Source of the DNA: Brevundimonas sp.
GTDB lineage: Bacteria; Pseudomonadota; Alphaproteobacteria; Caulobacterales; Caulobacteraceae
Length of the DNA stretch: 64,000 bases
Direction of reading: 5' to 3'
Assembly (NCBI RefSeq): GCF_029945885.1
Contig: NZ_JAQSDK010000006.1
Location: 223,016 to 287,015, forward strand
The position numbers and the translations under genes are program-made. Below are positions 33,818 through 43,056 of this stretch, one piece after another. Position 1 is the first letter of the stretch. Every line of letters starts with the position of its first letter. A model generated the notes under the pieces. The model made no database searches, was not told the origin of the DNA, and saw only the letters and a program-made list of their open reading frames with translations.

Positions 33818-34458
33818 GCCATGACGTCCCTCCCGAAGCGCCCCGGGACTGCCCGCGATGTCCGCGTCTGGTCGCCTATCGCGCCGTCAACGCGCGCGAG
33901 AACCCGGACTGGTTCAACGGGGCCGCCGCCTCTTTCGGTGATCCACAGGCGCGGCTGCTGATTGCCGGCCTCGCGCCCGGACGCACCGGGGCCAACCGCA
34001 CCGGCCGCCCGTTCACCGGCGATCACGCGGGCTGGCTGCTCTATGACACGCTGAAGAAGACCGGCTTCGCCACCGGGGACTATGACGCCCGCCCCGACGA
34101 CAGTCTGCAACTGGTCGACTGTATGGTCACCAACGCCGTGCGCTGCGCCCCCCCGGGCAACAAGCCCCTGCCGGTCGAGGAGGCCACCTGCCGCCCCTTC
34201 CTGGTGTCGCGCCTGGCCGCCCTGCCCCGGCTGAAGGTCATCGTCACCCTCGGCGACGTGTCGCGGCGCAATGTCCTGAAGGCGCTGGACCTGCCGGCCT
34301 CCGCCGTCGTCGCCGGCCATGGCGTCGAGGCCCCGGTGCGGGACTATATCCTGCTGAACAGCTACCACTGCTCACGGCTGAACACGAACACCGGCCGGCT
34401 GACACCGGACATGTTTGAAGCCGTCTTTCGGCGAGCCCGGGCCCTGATCGAGGGCTGA
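33814..34458 (+). CDS. Uracil-DNA glycosylase, family 5 type
   Basis: A 214-residue glycosylase of the iron-sulfur-type UDG superfamily. CPRCPRLVAYR provides the first cysteines, GLAPGRTGANRTGRPFTGDHAG is the GxAPG active-site block of family 5, VTNAVRCAPPGNKPLP follows, and LNSYHCSRLNTNTGRLT holds the His motif. It would remove uracil and perhaps other deaminated bases from DNA. Coupling by a 4-bp overlap to the NYN gene suggests a shared task in nucleic-acid processing, which is inference. Confidence 0.9.
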   Translation: MSHDVPPEAPRDCPRCPRLVAYRAVNARENPDWFNGAAASFGDPQARLLIAGLAPGRTGANRTGRPFTGDHAGWLLYDTLKKTGFATGDYDARPDDSLQLVDCMVTNAVRCAPPGNKPLPVEEATCRPFLVSRLAALPRLKVIVTLGDVSRRNVLKALDLPASAVVAGHGVEAPVRDYILLNSYHCSRLNTNTGRLTPDMFEAVFRRARALIEG

Positions 34459-34557
34459 TCGCAGGCCCCGCCCGTGTCCCCCGGGCCACGCCGCTCCGGT
34501 CCCGGGCTATTTGTCATCCGTGCGCTGGAACGGCCCCGCCCGCATCACGTTCAACCG

Positions 34558-34589
34558 ACAGGCCACAGCCAGAGACAGGCCACAGCCAG
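34558..34589. repeat. Direct repeat of 15 bp upstream of a small gene
   Basis: ACAGGCCACAGCCAG occurs at 34558-34572 and again at 34575-34589, separated by AG. The second copy ends within the ribosome-site region of the small gene at 34599. Confidence 0.9.
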
Positions 34590-34598
34590 GAGGGCAGG

Positions 34599-34811
34599 AT
34601 GCGACATTCGGACCAAATGTTCTCGCCGACGGAACGGCGTCTCGCCGTCGCGGCCCTGATCCTGACCATTGTGGTGACCGTCCTCGGCCTGACCGTCGGC
34701 CAGAGCTGGAGCCCGCCGTCGCTCGGCCCCTATGGCACCGACAGCTATGCCGTCGCCTCCAGTCCCGACATCGTCGACGCCCGTCCGATTTCGAGCGCGC
34801 CGGCCGTCTGA
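34599..34811 (+). CDS. Small single-helix membrane protein, unknown function
   Basis: A 70-residue protein with one hydrophobic helix (LAVAALILTIVVTVLGLTVG, residues 15-34) after a short charged N-terminus, and a Ser/Pro-rich tail. The start is well supported: AGGAGG lies shortly before ATG 34599. The gene's stop TGA abuts the smpB stop on the other strand without a gap (TGATCA). I do not recognise the family. Confidence 0.7.
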   Translation: MRHSDQMFSPTERRLAVAALILTIVVTVLGLTVGQSWSPPSLGPYGTDSYAVASSPDIVDARPISSAPAV

Positions 34812-35282
34812 TCAGCCCTTGTCCCGCATCAGCCGGGCCTTGTCGCGCTGCCAGTCCCGTGCGGCCTCGGTCTCGCGCTTGTCGTGGATCTTCTTGCCCT
34901 TGGCCAGGGCGATCTCCAGCTTCGCCTTGCCGGCCTCGTTCAGATACAATTTGACCGGGATGATGGTCCGGCCCTCGCGCTGAACGGCCCCGATCAATTT
35001 GTCGATCTGCTTGCGGTGCAGCAGCAGTTTCCGGTGCCGGCGCGGCTCGTGATTGAAGCGATAGGCCTGCTGGTACGGCGGGATGTCGGCATTGATCAGC
35101 ACGATCTCCCGGCCCTCCACCGCCGCATAGCTCTCGGCGATATTGGCGCGGCCCGCGCGCAGTGACTTGATCTCGGTCCCGAGCAACTGGATGCCGGCCT
35201 CGATGAAATCCTCGAGAAAATAGTCGTACCGGGCGCGCCGGTTCTCGGCGATCAGCTTGGTCTTGGGCTGTTCGGACGCCAT
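34812..35282 (-). CDS. smpB: SsrA-binding protein SmpB
   Basis: A 156-residue tmRNA partner for rescue of stalled ribosomes. The marks are [33 protein letters not shown], the [19 protein letters not shown] stretch and the C-terminal tail rich in Lys/Arg ([19 protein letters not shown]). ATG 35282 shares a base with the dapA stop. tmRNA itself is not seen in the window. Confidence 0.96.
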   Translation of the reverse strand: MASEQPKTKLIAENRRARYDYFLEDFIEAGIQLLGTEIKSLRAGRANIAESYAAVEGREIVLINADIPPYQQAYRFNHEPRRHRKLLLHRKQIDKLIGAVQREGRTIIPVKLYLNEAGKAKLEIALAKGKKIHDKRETEAARDWQRDKARLMRDKG

Positions 35283-36166
35283 CAGATCACGCCCGCATCG
35301 GCCAGGGCGGCATCGATCGCCGGCTTCACCGCATCGGCCGTCGGGGCCAGCGGCAGGCGCACGGACTCCTCGCACAGACCCAGACGGGACAGGGCGTATT
35401 TCGCCGGGGCCGGCGAATTGTCGAGGAACAGGGCGCGATGCAGACCGATCAACCGCTCCTGCCAGGCACGCGCCGTCGCCAGATCACCGGTGGTGAAGGC
35501 CTCGTACAGGGCCACCATGGCTTCCGGGGCGACGTTCGATGTCACCGAGATCACCCCCACCCCGCCCAGGGCCATATGGGCGAGCCCGCTGGAATCATCC
35601 CCCGAGATCAGGTCGAAGGCCGCGTCGATATTGGCGCGCATCCAGCTGGGACGGGCCATATCGCCGGTCGCGTCCTTGATGCCGACGATGTTCGGATGGG
35701 CCGCCAGCCGCGCCACGGTCTCATTGGCCAGATCGACCCCGGTCCGCGACGGCACATTGTACAGCACGACCGGCAGCTGAACCGCCTCGGCAATGGCTTC
35801 GTAGTGGAGGGCCAGCCCGGTCTGGGACGGCCGGTTGTAATAGGGGGTGACGACCAGCGCCCCGTCGGCCCCGACGGTCTTGGCGTGACGGACCAGTTCG
35901 ATGGCCTTGTCGGTGGCCGTGGCCCCGGCCCCGGCGATGACGCGAACCCGGCCGGCCGCGAATTTCACGCACAGTTCAACGACGCGCCTGTGCTCGTCCG
36001 GATGCAGGGTCGCACTTTCGCCCGTGGTCCCCACCGGCACGAGTCCGTGAACCCCGGCGGCAATCTGGCGTTCAACCAGACGCTCGAAAGCGGCTTCGTC
36101 CACGTTTCCGTCACGAAGTGGTGTGATCAGGGCGGTGATCACGCCCTTGAACAAAGGGGCGGTCAT
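35282..36166 (-). CDS. dapA: 4-hydroxy-tetrahydrodipicolinate synthase
   Basis: A 294-residue aldolase that condenses pyruvate with aspartate semialdehyde on the way to lysine and diaminopimelate. Marks are [41 protein letters not shown] with the catalytic Tyr, and [11 protein letters not shown] with the Schiff-base Lys. The start at ATG 36166 ([17 protein letters not shown]) is the family norm. It is coupled to smpB. Confidence 0.96.
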   Translation of the reverse strand: MTAPLFKGVITALITPLRDGNVDEAAFERLVERQIAAGVHGLVPVGTTGESATLHPDEHRRVVELCVKFAAGRVRVIAGAGATATDKAIELVRHAKTVGADGALVVTPYYNRPSQTGLALHYEAIAEAVQLPVVLYNVPSRTGVDLANETVARLAAHPNIVGIKDATGDMARPSWMRANIDAAFDLISGDDSSGLAHMALGGVGVISVTSNVAPEAMVALYEAFTTGDLATARAWQERLIGLHRALFLDNSPAPAKYALSRLGLCEESVRLPLAPTADAVKPAIDAALADAGVI

Positions 36167-36222
36167 TGAAACGATGGTCCTGCGTGGAAGTCTGGCGGCG
36201 GTCGCCGGATACGAAGCGTCGG

Positions 36223-36251
36223 AGGGTAGGTTGCCCGCTGGTCTGCTGCAA
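36223..36251 (-). promoter_or_regulatory. Possible promoter of dapA-smpB
   Basis: Minus-strand TTGCAG (36251-36246) and TACCCT (36228-36223) are 17 bp apart, about 57 bases before the dapA start. The -10 box is weak. Confidence 0.35.
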
Positions 36252-36260
36252 CCGGGATGA

Positions 36261-38312
36261 ATGGGGATCGAAAAGATCATGTTTGCGACGACCTTGGCCG
36301 CCGCCGTGGCGATTCTCGCCCCCGACCCTGCCGTTCTGATCAGCACCCAGGCGACCCCCTATGTCGCCAGCCCCACCTATCAGGGCCGGGTCCTCACTGA
36401 ATCCGATGCTGCCGCGTTCCGTGAGGGGTTGGCTGCGGCGCGGGCCCGCGATGTCATCACCACCCAGACGATCATGGCCCGGATCAGCGATCCCACCGCC
36501 CGCAAACTGGTCGAATGGGCCCTGATCGATACCTCGGCCGAGCAACTGTCCTTTGACGAACTGGCCGCAGCCCAGTCGCGCTTCGCTGCCTGGCCTCGCA
36601 CCGAATCACGCGAGGCCGCCGGTGAACGGGCCCTGGATCTGGCCAATGCCGGCCCCGATACGGTTCTGGCCTTTTTCGACGGCCAGGCTCCGACCAGTAT
36701 CCAGGGGGTGATCGCCCTCGCCGCCGCCCTCGAACAGAGAAACCGTGGCGAGGAGGCCCGTCCGCTGATTCGCGACTGGTGGCGGACGCAGTCGTTCGAC
36801 GCGGCCGCACAGGGGCGGATTCTCACGCGCTGGAGCCGCTGGCTGACCCAGGCGGATCACGAGGCCCGGCTCGACATGCTGCTGCTGGGTCCGCACGGCC
36901 CGGCCACCCGCGAGATGATCACGCTCGTCTCGCCCGAGCGTCGCGTCGTGGCGGAAGCCGTCCTGGCCCTGCGCACCGCCTACAACGGCGACTCCATCGT
37001 GGCCGGGCTGACGCCGGCCCAGGCCCGCGACCCGGCCGTGGTGCTGGAGCGGGTCCGGCTGCTGCGCGCTGCCGGCCGCCAGACCGAAGGCTTCGCCCTG
37101 TTGTCCGTCCTGCCCCGGGCCCCGGCCCACAGCGACGGCCAGAGCAGCCTGTGGAGCGAGCGCCGTAACTATTTCCTCGATGCGCTGGAACGCCGCGAAT
37201 GGCGAGCGGCCTATGACGCGATGGCCGACCATGGCTTTCCGTCCGGCGAGCGGATGGTCGACGCCGAATTCTTCGCCGGCTGGGTCGCCCTGACCAAGCT
37301 GAACGATCCCACCCGCGCGGCCCGGCATTTCGAGTCCCTGAGGGCGATGTCCTCGACTCCGATCACCCAGGGGCGGGCCCTCTACTGGCTGGGGCGCGCC
37401 GCCGAGGCGGCCGGTGACCCCGCCACTGCCCACCAGCGCTATCTGGAGGGATCGGAGCATTTCCAGACCTTCTACGGCCAGCTGGCCGCGGAAAGGGCCG
37501 GGATCACCACCCTGACCCTGCCCGCCGACCCGGTGCCGACCCAGGCCGACATCGCCCGGTTCGAGGCCGATGAGGTGGTACGCGCCACCCGCATCCTGGG
37601 CGAGACCGGCGAGACCTCCCTGTTCCGGGTCTTCGCCTATCATCTGGACGGCACCCTGCCCGGGGCCGTCGACCTGGCCCTGCTGATGGATATGTCGCGC
37701 GGCTATGGCGAAGGCTTCACCGCCATGATGGTCGGTCGCGCCGCCAGCCAGCGCGGCTATCTGATGCCGCACCGCCAGTATCCGATCCAGATCCCGCCGA
37801 TCGTCGCCGGGGCCGCGCCGCTGGAATTCACCCTGGCCATCACCCGTCAGGAATCCAGCTTCGACCCCCGTGCCCGCTCTGGGGCCGACGCCCGCGGCAT
37901 GATGCAGTTCCTGCCATCGACCGGCGCGGCCGTGGCCCGCCAGCTGAACATGCCGTTCAGCGCCGAGCGGCTGTGGGACGGCGATTACAACATGACGCTG
38001 GGCAGCTATCACCTCGGCGACCTGACCAACCGGTTCGGCGGCTCGATGCTGCTGGCCACGGTCGGCTACAATGCGGGACCGGCCCGGCCGCCCCAGTGGA
38101 TCGCCCGCTGCGGTGATCCGCGCGACGGCTCGGTCGATCCGGTCGATTTCATCGAATGCACGCCGTTCACCGAGACGCGCAACTATATGATGCGGGTGAT
38201 GGAAAACATGGCCATCTACAAGGCGCGGCTGAACGGCGGAGCGGCCCCGCTGACCACTTCCAGCGACATCGCCCGTGGCGTCTCGGCCGGTCCCCGTCCC
38301 TACCGGCCCTGA
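36261..38312 (+). CDS. Soluble lytic murein transglycosylase (Slt family)
   Basis: A 683-residue periplasmic enzyme that cleaves peptidoglycan between MurNAc and GlcNAc with anhydro-ring formation. A hydrophobic export leader is followed by a long alpha-superhelical U-domain (residues about 50-500). The SLT catalytic domain has [14 protein letters not shown] with catalytic Glu531, [22 protein letters not shown] and [14 protein letters not shown]. The start at ATG 36261 is taken; ATG 36279 is possible. The 3' end overlaps the convergent ABC ATPase gene by 13 bp. Confidence 0.92.
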   Translation: MGIEKIMFATTLAAAVAILAPDPAVLISTQATPYVASPTYQGRVLTESDAAAFREGLAAARARDVITTQTIMARISDPTARKLVEWALIDTSAEQLSFDELAAAQSRFAAWPRTESREAAGERALDLANAGPDTVLAFFDGQAPTSIQGVIALAAALEQRNRGEEARPLIRDWWRTQSFDAAAQGRILTRWSRWLTQADHEARLDMLLLGPHGPATREMITLVSPERRVVAEAVLALRTAYNGDSIVAGLTPAQARDPAVVLERVRLLRAAGRQTEGFALLSVLPRAPAHSDGQSSLWSERRNYFLDALERREWRAAYDAMADHGFPSGERMVDAEFFAGWVALTKLNDPTRAARHFESLRAMSSTPITQGRALYWLGRAAEAAGDPATAHQRYLEGSEHFQTFYGQLAAERAGITTLTLPADPVPTQADIARFEADEVVRATRILGETGETSLFRVFAYHLDGTLPGAVDLALLMDMSRGYGEGFTAMMVGRAASQRGYLMPHRQYPIQIPPIVAGAAPLEFTLAITRQESSFDPRARSGADARGMMQFLPSTGAAVARQLNMPFSAERLWDGDYNMTLGSYHLGDLTNRFGGSMLLATVGYNAGPARPPQWIARCGDPRDGSVDPVDFIECTPFTETRNYMMRVMENMAIYKARLNGGAAPLTTSSDIARGVSAGPRPYRP

Positions 38313-39082
38313 AGCGAGACCGGGCCGGTCGCGGCGCGACTGGCCGCCAGCAGCGGTCCGTCCGGCCCGTCCAGCCAGGTCGCGGTCAGGCCGAACACCG
38401 TGCGCAGGATGACGGGGCGCAGCGCTTCCAGCGGCGGCCCGTCGGCGACGACTCGCCCCTGATCCAGGACCACGACCCGGTCGGCGAAGCGCGCCGCCAG
38501 CGACAGGTCATGCAGGCTGACCAGGACGGCCTGCCCGGCCCGGGCCCGCGCGGCCAGACGCTCCAGCACCATCAGCTGGGCGTCCGGATCCAGCCCGGCC
38601 ACCGGCTCGTCGGCCAGCAGGGCCCGCGCCCGTGTGGTCAGCAAGCGCGCCAGCAGGACCCGGGCCCGCTCCCCGCCGGACATCTCGGACACGCCCCGGT
38701 CCGCCAGAAAGGCAATATCCACCTCGGCCAGGGCTGCCCGGGCCCGCTCCAGCGCCGCCTCACCCGCCAGCCACGGGGCCCCCAGGGCCGCGACCTCGAC
38801 CGCCGGCAGGTTCCAGGCAATGCGCCGTTCCTGCGGCAGATAGGCAGCCTGTTCGGCCCGCTGTCCCGAAGACAGGTCTGACAGGGGCTGTCCGGCCAGC
38901 AAGGCCCGACCGCCGTTGAGCGGCAACAGACCGAGGGCGGCCCGGATGGCGCTCGACTTGCCCGCACCATTGGGACCGCACAGGGCCACCAGTTCGCCGG
39001 AACTGACGGTCAGGTCGATCTCGTTCAGCACGGTCCGCCCCCCGATCGCGGCTGTGACGCCGTCCAGGGCCACGACGGTCAC
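38300..39082 (-). CDS. ABC transporter ATP-binding protein (cobalamin/iron-siderophore/haem type)
   Basis: A 260-residue ATPase with Walker A GPNGAGKSS, signature MSGGERARVLLARLL, Walker B ALLADEPVAGLD and the H-loop SLHDLSLAARFAD. These are the BtuD/FecE/HmuV-type features. The start is GTG at 39082 in GTGA overlapping the permease stop, with GGGAG eight bases upstream; a GTG nine bases earlier is less well placed. It powers the importer encoded by the next two genes upstream. Confidence 0.9.
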   Translation of the reverse strand: MTVVALDGVTAAIGGRTVLNEIDLTVSSGELVALCGPNGAGKSSAIRAALGLLPLNGGRALLAGQPLSDLSSGQRAEQAAYLPQERRIAWNLPAVEVAALGAPWLAGEAALERARAALAEVDIAFLADRGVSEMSGGERARVLLARLLTTRARALLADEPVAGLDPDAQLMVLERLAARARAGQAVLVSLHDLSLAARFADRVVVLDQGRVVADGPPLEALRPVILRTVFGLTATWLDGPDGPLLAASRAATGPVSLQGR

Positions 39083-40077
39083 AGTCGCCACTCCCGCGCC
39101 GCCCGCCAGGCGATCAGGGCGAACAGTGGGGCCCCGACCAGGGCGGTGAAGACACCCAGTTTCAGCTCCTGATCGGTCGGTGTGATCCGCGCCGCCAGAT
39201 CGGCCAGCACCAGCATCAGGCCGCCGCCCAGGGCCGAGGGCAGCAGCAATCGGCCGGGATCCCCGCGCATGGCCGTCCGCACCAGATGCGGCGCGGCCAG
39301 GCCGACGAAGCCGATCACCCCGGCCACGGCCACGGCGGCCCCGGCCGCCACGGCCGCGGCGATCAGGGCGAACAGGCGCAGGCGCGCCATCGGCAGGCCC
39401 GAGGTTGCGGCCGTCTCCTCGCCCAGCGACAGCATCTTCAGCCCCGGTGCTGCCAGCCAGGCGAACAGGCCTGAAACGATCACGGCCGGCACGACCCAGG
39501 CGACGTCGATCCAGCTGCGGTTCTGCACCGAGCCCAGCAGCCAGCTCATCACCTCGGCGGTGGCGATCGGCGACGGGGACAGGTTGAAGATCAGGGCCGT
39601 CGCCGCGCCCGCGAAACTGGACAGGGCCACGCCGAACAGGATCAGGGCCTCCGGCGCGCGCACCTTGCTGGCGAACAGGATCAGGATGCCCCCGGCCAGA
39701 CCGGCCCCGATCAGGGCGGCGATCTCGACCGCGCCGGGCACCGCCGCCGCCCCCAGGACGATGGCCAGGGCCGCCCCCAGCGCCGCCGTGGCCGAGACCC
39801 CGAGCACGCCGGGATCAGCCAGGGGATTGCGCAACAGCCCCTGCATCACCGCGCCGGACAGGCCGAGGGCCGCACCGACGGCCAGGGCACAGACGGCCCG
39901 CGGAGCCCGGACCTGCCAAAGCACCTCGGCCGGACCTGATCCGGGACGGGTGAAGGCGGCGACATAGTGGGTCAGGCCGAAGCTGCTCTCACCCAGGCTG
40001 ACGGCCAGGCCCAGACCCAGCACAATCAGCCCGCCCAGCAAGAGATTCAGTCGTGCTGCGCTCGCCGGGACCCTCAC
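39079..40077 (-). CDS. ABC transporter permease, BtuC/FecCD family
   Basis: A 332-residue membrane protein of about ten helices. The family motifs are LWQVRAPRAVCALAVGAALGLSG, MQGLLRNPLADPGVLGVS and VAGVIGFVGLAAPHLVR. It forms the channel of a type II importer for vitamin B12, iron-siderophore or haem. The start is GTG at 40077, coupled to the binding-protein gene by GTGA, and its stop overlaps the ATPase start. Confidence 0.93.
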   Translation of the reverse strand: MRVPASAARLNLLLGGLIVLGLGLAVSLGESSFGLTHYVAAFTRPGSGPAEVLWQVRAPRAVCALAVGAALGLSGAVMQGLLRNPLADPGVLGVSATAALGAALAIVLGAAAVPGAVEIAALIGAGLAGGILILFASKVRAPEALILFGVALSSFAGAATALIFNLSPSPIATAEVMSWLLGSVQNRSWIDVAWVVPAVIVSGLFAWLAAPGLKMLSLGEETAATSGLPMARLRLFALIAAAVAAGAAVAVAGVIGFVGLAAPHLVRTAMRGDPGRLLLPSALGGGLMLVLADLAARITPTDQELKLGVFTALVGAPLFALIAWRAAREWRL

Positions 40078-40871
40078 GGGGCGTGGGCCAGCAGGGCGGC
40101 CGCGTCGGCCGCGAACCAGGCCGGGCAGGACAGGACCGTGGCCGGCAGTCGGGCGGCGACGCGTCCGGCGGCGGCCCGTCGCACCACGGGATGCCGTCCG
40201 GGACCGCGCCAGTCGGCCCGGATCTGGTCGAAGAAGCCCAGGACGAAACGCGCCGGCCGGTTCAGGGCGATCCGCTCGACACTGACCGGGGCGAACCCGG
40301 GGGACACGGCCAGATTGGCGAAGCCCGCCGCCACCAGAATCGCCCCCACCAGGGTCTCGCGACCGGCCGTGAACCCCCCGGCCGTCAGATACAGGGCACC
40401 GGGTCGCGACCCGGACGGCGGGCTGACCGTCGCCAGCTGCGCGTCCATATGCCGGATCAGCGCCTCGCCCCGGTCCGCGTGGCCCAGCCCGGCCGATACA
40501 GTCCGGATCGTCGTCTGGACCCCGGCCATGTCGGTCGCATCGTCGATCAGCAGGACCTGGACACCGCGTCGTTCCAGCGCCGCCAGCAGCCGGGGCTCCC
40601 CGCCCCAGTAGCGCACCACCACGTCGGGCTGAAAGGCGATGGCGGCCTCCAGTGTCGGCCGAACCTGACGCCGTCCGCGTGCCGCCTCGCGCAGTCGGGA
40701 ATCAGGATCGTCTGCCCGCGGTGACAGGGCCAGTTCGGCATCCGGGGCGAGGGCCAGAACATATTGATCGGCGCACTGATCCAGGGACAGCACCCGCAAG
40801 GGGGCCGCCGTCACCGGTCCGGCGGCCAGCCCGGCCAGCGCCACCATCATCACCAGGGCCCGCGGTTTCAC
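40074..40871 (-). CDS. ABC transporter periplasmic binding protein, BtuF-like
   Basis: A 265-residue protein with a signal peptide (VMMVALAGLAAGPVTAAP) and a cluster-A-III binding fold: RVLSLDQCADQYVLAL, AIAFQPDVVVRYWGG and VQVLLIDDATDM. It should hold the ligand for the BtuCD-like permease. The start GTG 40871 overlaps the TetR stop as GTGA, so all four genes of the operon are coupled. The ligand is not decided; cobalamin or an iron complex fit best. Confidence 0.88.
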   Translation of the reverse strand: MKPRALVMMVALAGLAAGPVTAAPLRVLSLDQCADQYVLALAPDAELALSPRADDPDSRLREAARGRRQVRPTLEAAIAFQPDVVVRYWGGEPRLLAALERRGVQVLLIDDATDMAGVQTTIRTVSAGLGHADRGEALIRHMDAQLATVSPPSGSRPGALYLTAGGFTAGRETLVGAILVAAGFANLAVSPGFAPVSVERIALNRPARFVLGFFDQIRADWRGPGRHPVVRRAAAGRVAARLPATVLSCPAWFAADAAALLAHAP

Positions 40872-41539
40872 GGCTTGAGCAGTCCCATGAACAGGGCGTC
40901 CATCAGGGTCTTCACCAGGGTCTCGCGATCGACCCAGTCGAAATAGGGTTTGGTGATCATCAGCGAGACCACGCCGTGCCCGCCGGCCCACAGGGCCTGG
41001 GTCGACGCCCGCACCTCACCGCGCAGCCGGCCGGCCCGTTCCACATCCTCGACCAGGGTTTCGAACGACCGGAACAGATCGGCCCCCAGCTGCTGGGCCA
41101 CGGATTCGGCCCCGTCCCGGGCCTCCAGCGGCCGGGTCAGATAGACCAGCCGGTAGGCATTGGGATGGGCGAAACCAAAGGTGACATAGGCTTCCATCAT
41201 CCGCCGCATCCGGACCTCCGGCTCGCCGGGCGAGTCCAGGACGGTCCGGTTCAGGGCGATCAGGGTCTCGAACGACTGGCGGCAGATCTCGTGCAGGATT
41301 TCCTGCTTGTCGGAGAAATGCATGTAGAGGGCGGTCGACGACAGGCCGACCTCGTCGGCGATCTTGCGGATCGTCGCCCCCTCATAGCCATGCTCGACGA
41401 AGATCCGCTCGGCCGCTGCCAGGATCTCGGCGCGGCGGGAATGGCCCTCGCCCTTGGGCTTGCGGGCCGAGCGACGATTGGGACGGGTGACGCCGGACAA
41501 ACCTGCACTCCAAAGGACCAGGCTGCTGAATAGCGGCAT
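40868..41539 (-). CDS. TetR-family regulator leading the importer operon
   Basis: A 223-residue repressor with an N-terminal helix-turn-helix: RRAEILAAAERIFVEHGYEGAT, then IADEVGLSSTALYMHFSDKQEIL. The ligand domain is of the TetR_C family with FAHPNAYRLVYL. The start is uncertain: ATG 41539 has GGAG close by, but TTG 41500 with GGAG seven bases upstream would start nearer to the conserved RPNRRSARKPKGEGHSRRAEI block. It is the first gene of a four-gene overlapping unit and is divergent from a glycosyltransferase gene. Confidence 0.88.
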   Translation of the reverse strand: MPLFSSLVLWSAGLSGVTRPNRRSARKPKGEGHSRRAEILAAAERIFVEHGYEGATIRKIADEVGLSSTALYMHFSDKQEILHEICRQSFETLIALNRTVLDSPGEPEVRMRRMMEAYVTFGFAHPNAYRLVYLTRPLEARDGAESVAQQLGADLFRSFETLVEDVERAGRLRGEVRASTQALWAGGHGVVSLMITKPYFDWVDRETLVKTLMDALFMGLLKP

Positions 41540-41608
41540 TCGCTCCAGACCGCCAACGCCACACGCTGTGCGGTTGATGGCGAGCATTTCCCGTATTACG
41601 AGTATCGA

Positions 41609-43039
41609 ATGGTGGTGACCTGCAATCAGGACAGGGCATGGCAACCCCGTCGGCCGCCGCGGCGCAGACGGCCTGACGGCGCGGCCTATACAGGGGCGAC
41701 CCCGGCCCAGGCTGCGGTCGTTGGTGGGGTCCTCGCCGGCGCGGTCGCGGCCGTCCTCCTGTGGCCCGAACCGGTGACGCGGGCCGCAGGAGTGGCCATC
41801 GGTGTCGGCTTTCTGGTCTGCGCCGTGTGGCGTCTGTTGCTGGTGCTGTGCAGCGGGCGTGCCCCGCGCCGTCCGCCTTCACCACGACGCTGGCCGCGCT
41901 ACAGTGTGCTGGCCGCCCTCCATGATGAGGTCGCTGTCGCCCCCCAGCTGATCCGCCGTCTGTCCGCCCTGGACTATCCCCGCAACCGGCTGGACGGCTG
42001 GCTGGTGCTCGAGGCCGATGACCATCCGACCATCCAGGCGGTGATCGCCGCCCGTCCCCCGGCCTGGCTGAAGCTGCTGCTGGTTCCGCCGGGTGTGCCC
42101 CGCACCAAGCCCCGGGCGCTGAACCACGCCCTGAGCCGGGCCACGGGCGAACTTTTGACCGTCTATGACGCTGAGGATGAACCGGACCCGGGGCAGCTGC
42201 GCGAGGCCGCCGCCCGGTTCGCCGCCGACGACAGCGGACGGCTGGCCTGTCTGCAGGCTCCGCTGCGTATCCGGACTCGCACCGGACGGGCGAGCTTTCT
42301 GGACCGTCAGTTCGCCGCCGAATACGCGGCCCTGTTCGAGGTGGCCCTGCCCGGCCTGGTGCGGCTGGGCCTGCCGTTTCCGCTGGGCGGGACCAGCAAC
42401 CATTTCCGCACCGATGTCCTGCGCGCGGTCGGGGGCTGGGACGCGTGGAATGTGACCGAGGATGCCGATCTCGGCTTCCGCCTGTGGTGCCGCGGCTGGC
42501 GGCTGGGCCTGATCGCCAGCCCGACCCATGAGTGTCCGCCGGGTCGTCTGGAACACTGGCTGCCGCAGAGAACGCGCTGGCTCAAGGGCTATATGCAAAC
42601 CTGGGGCGTCCATAGCCGGGATCCGCCTGGATTGGGGCTGCGCGGTCTGGTCGCCCTGGTCATGACCCTGGGCGTAGCCCTGGTGTCGGCGGCCTTGCAT
42701 GCGCCGTCCCTGGCCTGGGTCGCCTCGGCGGTGCTGGTCGCCGCCTCGGCGGGCCTGTCTCCGGCCACGCCACTGCCGGCTCTGGCCGTGCTGGGGCTCG
42801 GCGTTGTTGCCGCCTGGCTGACCTGCGCCGTCGGGGCGAAGCGGGCCGGCCTGCCCTATCATCTCGGCGACATGGTCACCGCCCCCGCCTACTGGTCCCT
42901 GCTCAGCCTCGCCTTCGCCCACGCCGCCTGGCGGCTGATCCGCGAGCCGTTCGCCTGGGACAAGACCCGGCATCAGGCCGATCCTGTCGACGGCATGGAC
43001 ACGGACGCCGCTACCGACTCTGGACGACAGGCCGCCTGA
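41609..43039 (+). CDS. Family 2 glycosyltransferase, BcsA-like membrane enzyme
   Basis: A 476-residue processive-type glycosyltransferase. Two helices near residues 35-85 precede the cytoplasmic catalytic domain, and two to four follow after residue 340. The catalytic motifs of cellulose-synthase-like enzymes are present in order: LEADDHPT, YDAEDEPDP, VTEDADLGFRL and QRTRWLKGYMQTW (QxxRW). There is no PilZ domain, and no polysaccharide export genes are near. It probably makes a polysaccharide or modifies an envelope lipid; the product is unknown. Confidence 0.85.
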   Translation: MVVTCNQDRAWQPRRPPRRRRPDGAAYTGATPAQAAVVGGVLAGAVAAVLLWPEPVTRAAGVAIGVGFLVCAVWRLLLVLCSGRAPRRPPSPRRWPRYSVLAALHDEVAVAPQLIRRLSALDYPRNRLDGWLVLEADDHPTIQAVIAARPPAWLKLLLVPPGVPRTKPRALNHALSRATGELLTVYDAEDEPDPGQLREAAARFAADDSGRLACLQAPLRIRTRTGRASFLDRQFAAEYAALFEVALPGLVRLGLPFPLGGTSNHFRTDVLRAVGGWDAWNVTEDADLGFRLWCRGWRLGLIASPTHECPPGRLEHWLPQRTRWLKGYMQTWGVHSRDPPGLGLRGLVALVMTLGVALVSAALHAPSLAWVASAVLVAASAGLSPATPLPALAVLGLGVVAAWLTCAVGAKRAGLPYHLGDMVTAPAYWSLLSLAFAHAAWRLIREPFAWDKTRHQADPVDGMDTDAATDSGRQAA

Positions 43040-43056
43040 GCGCCTATCAGCCGCAT

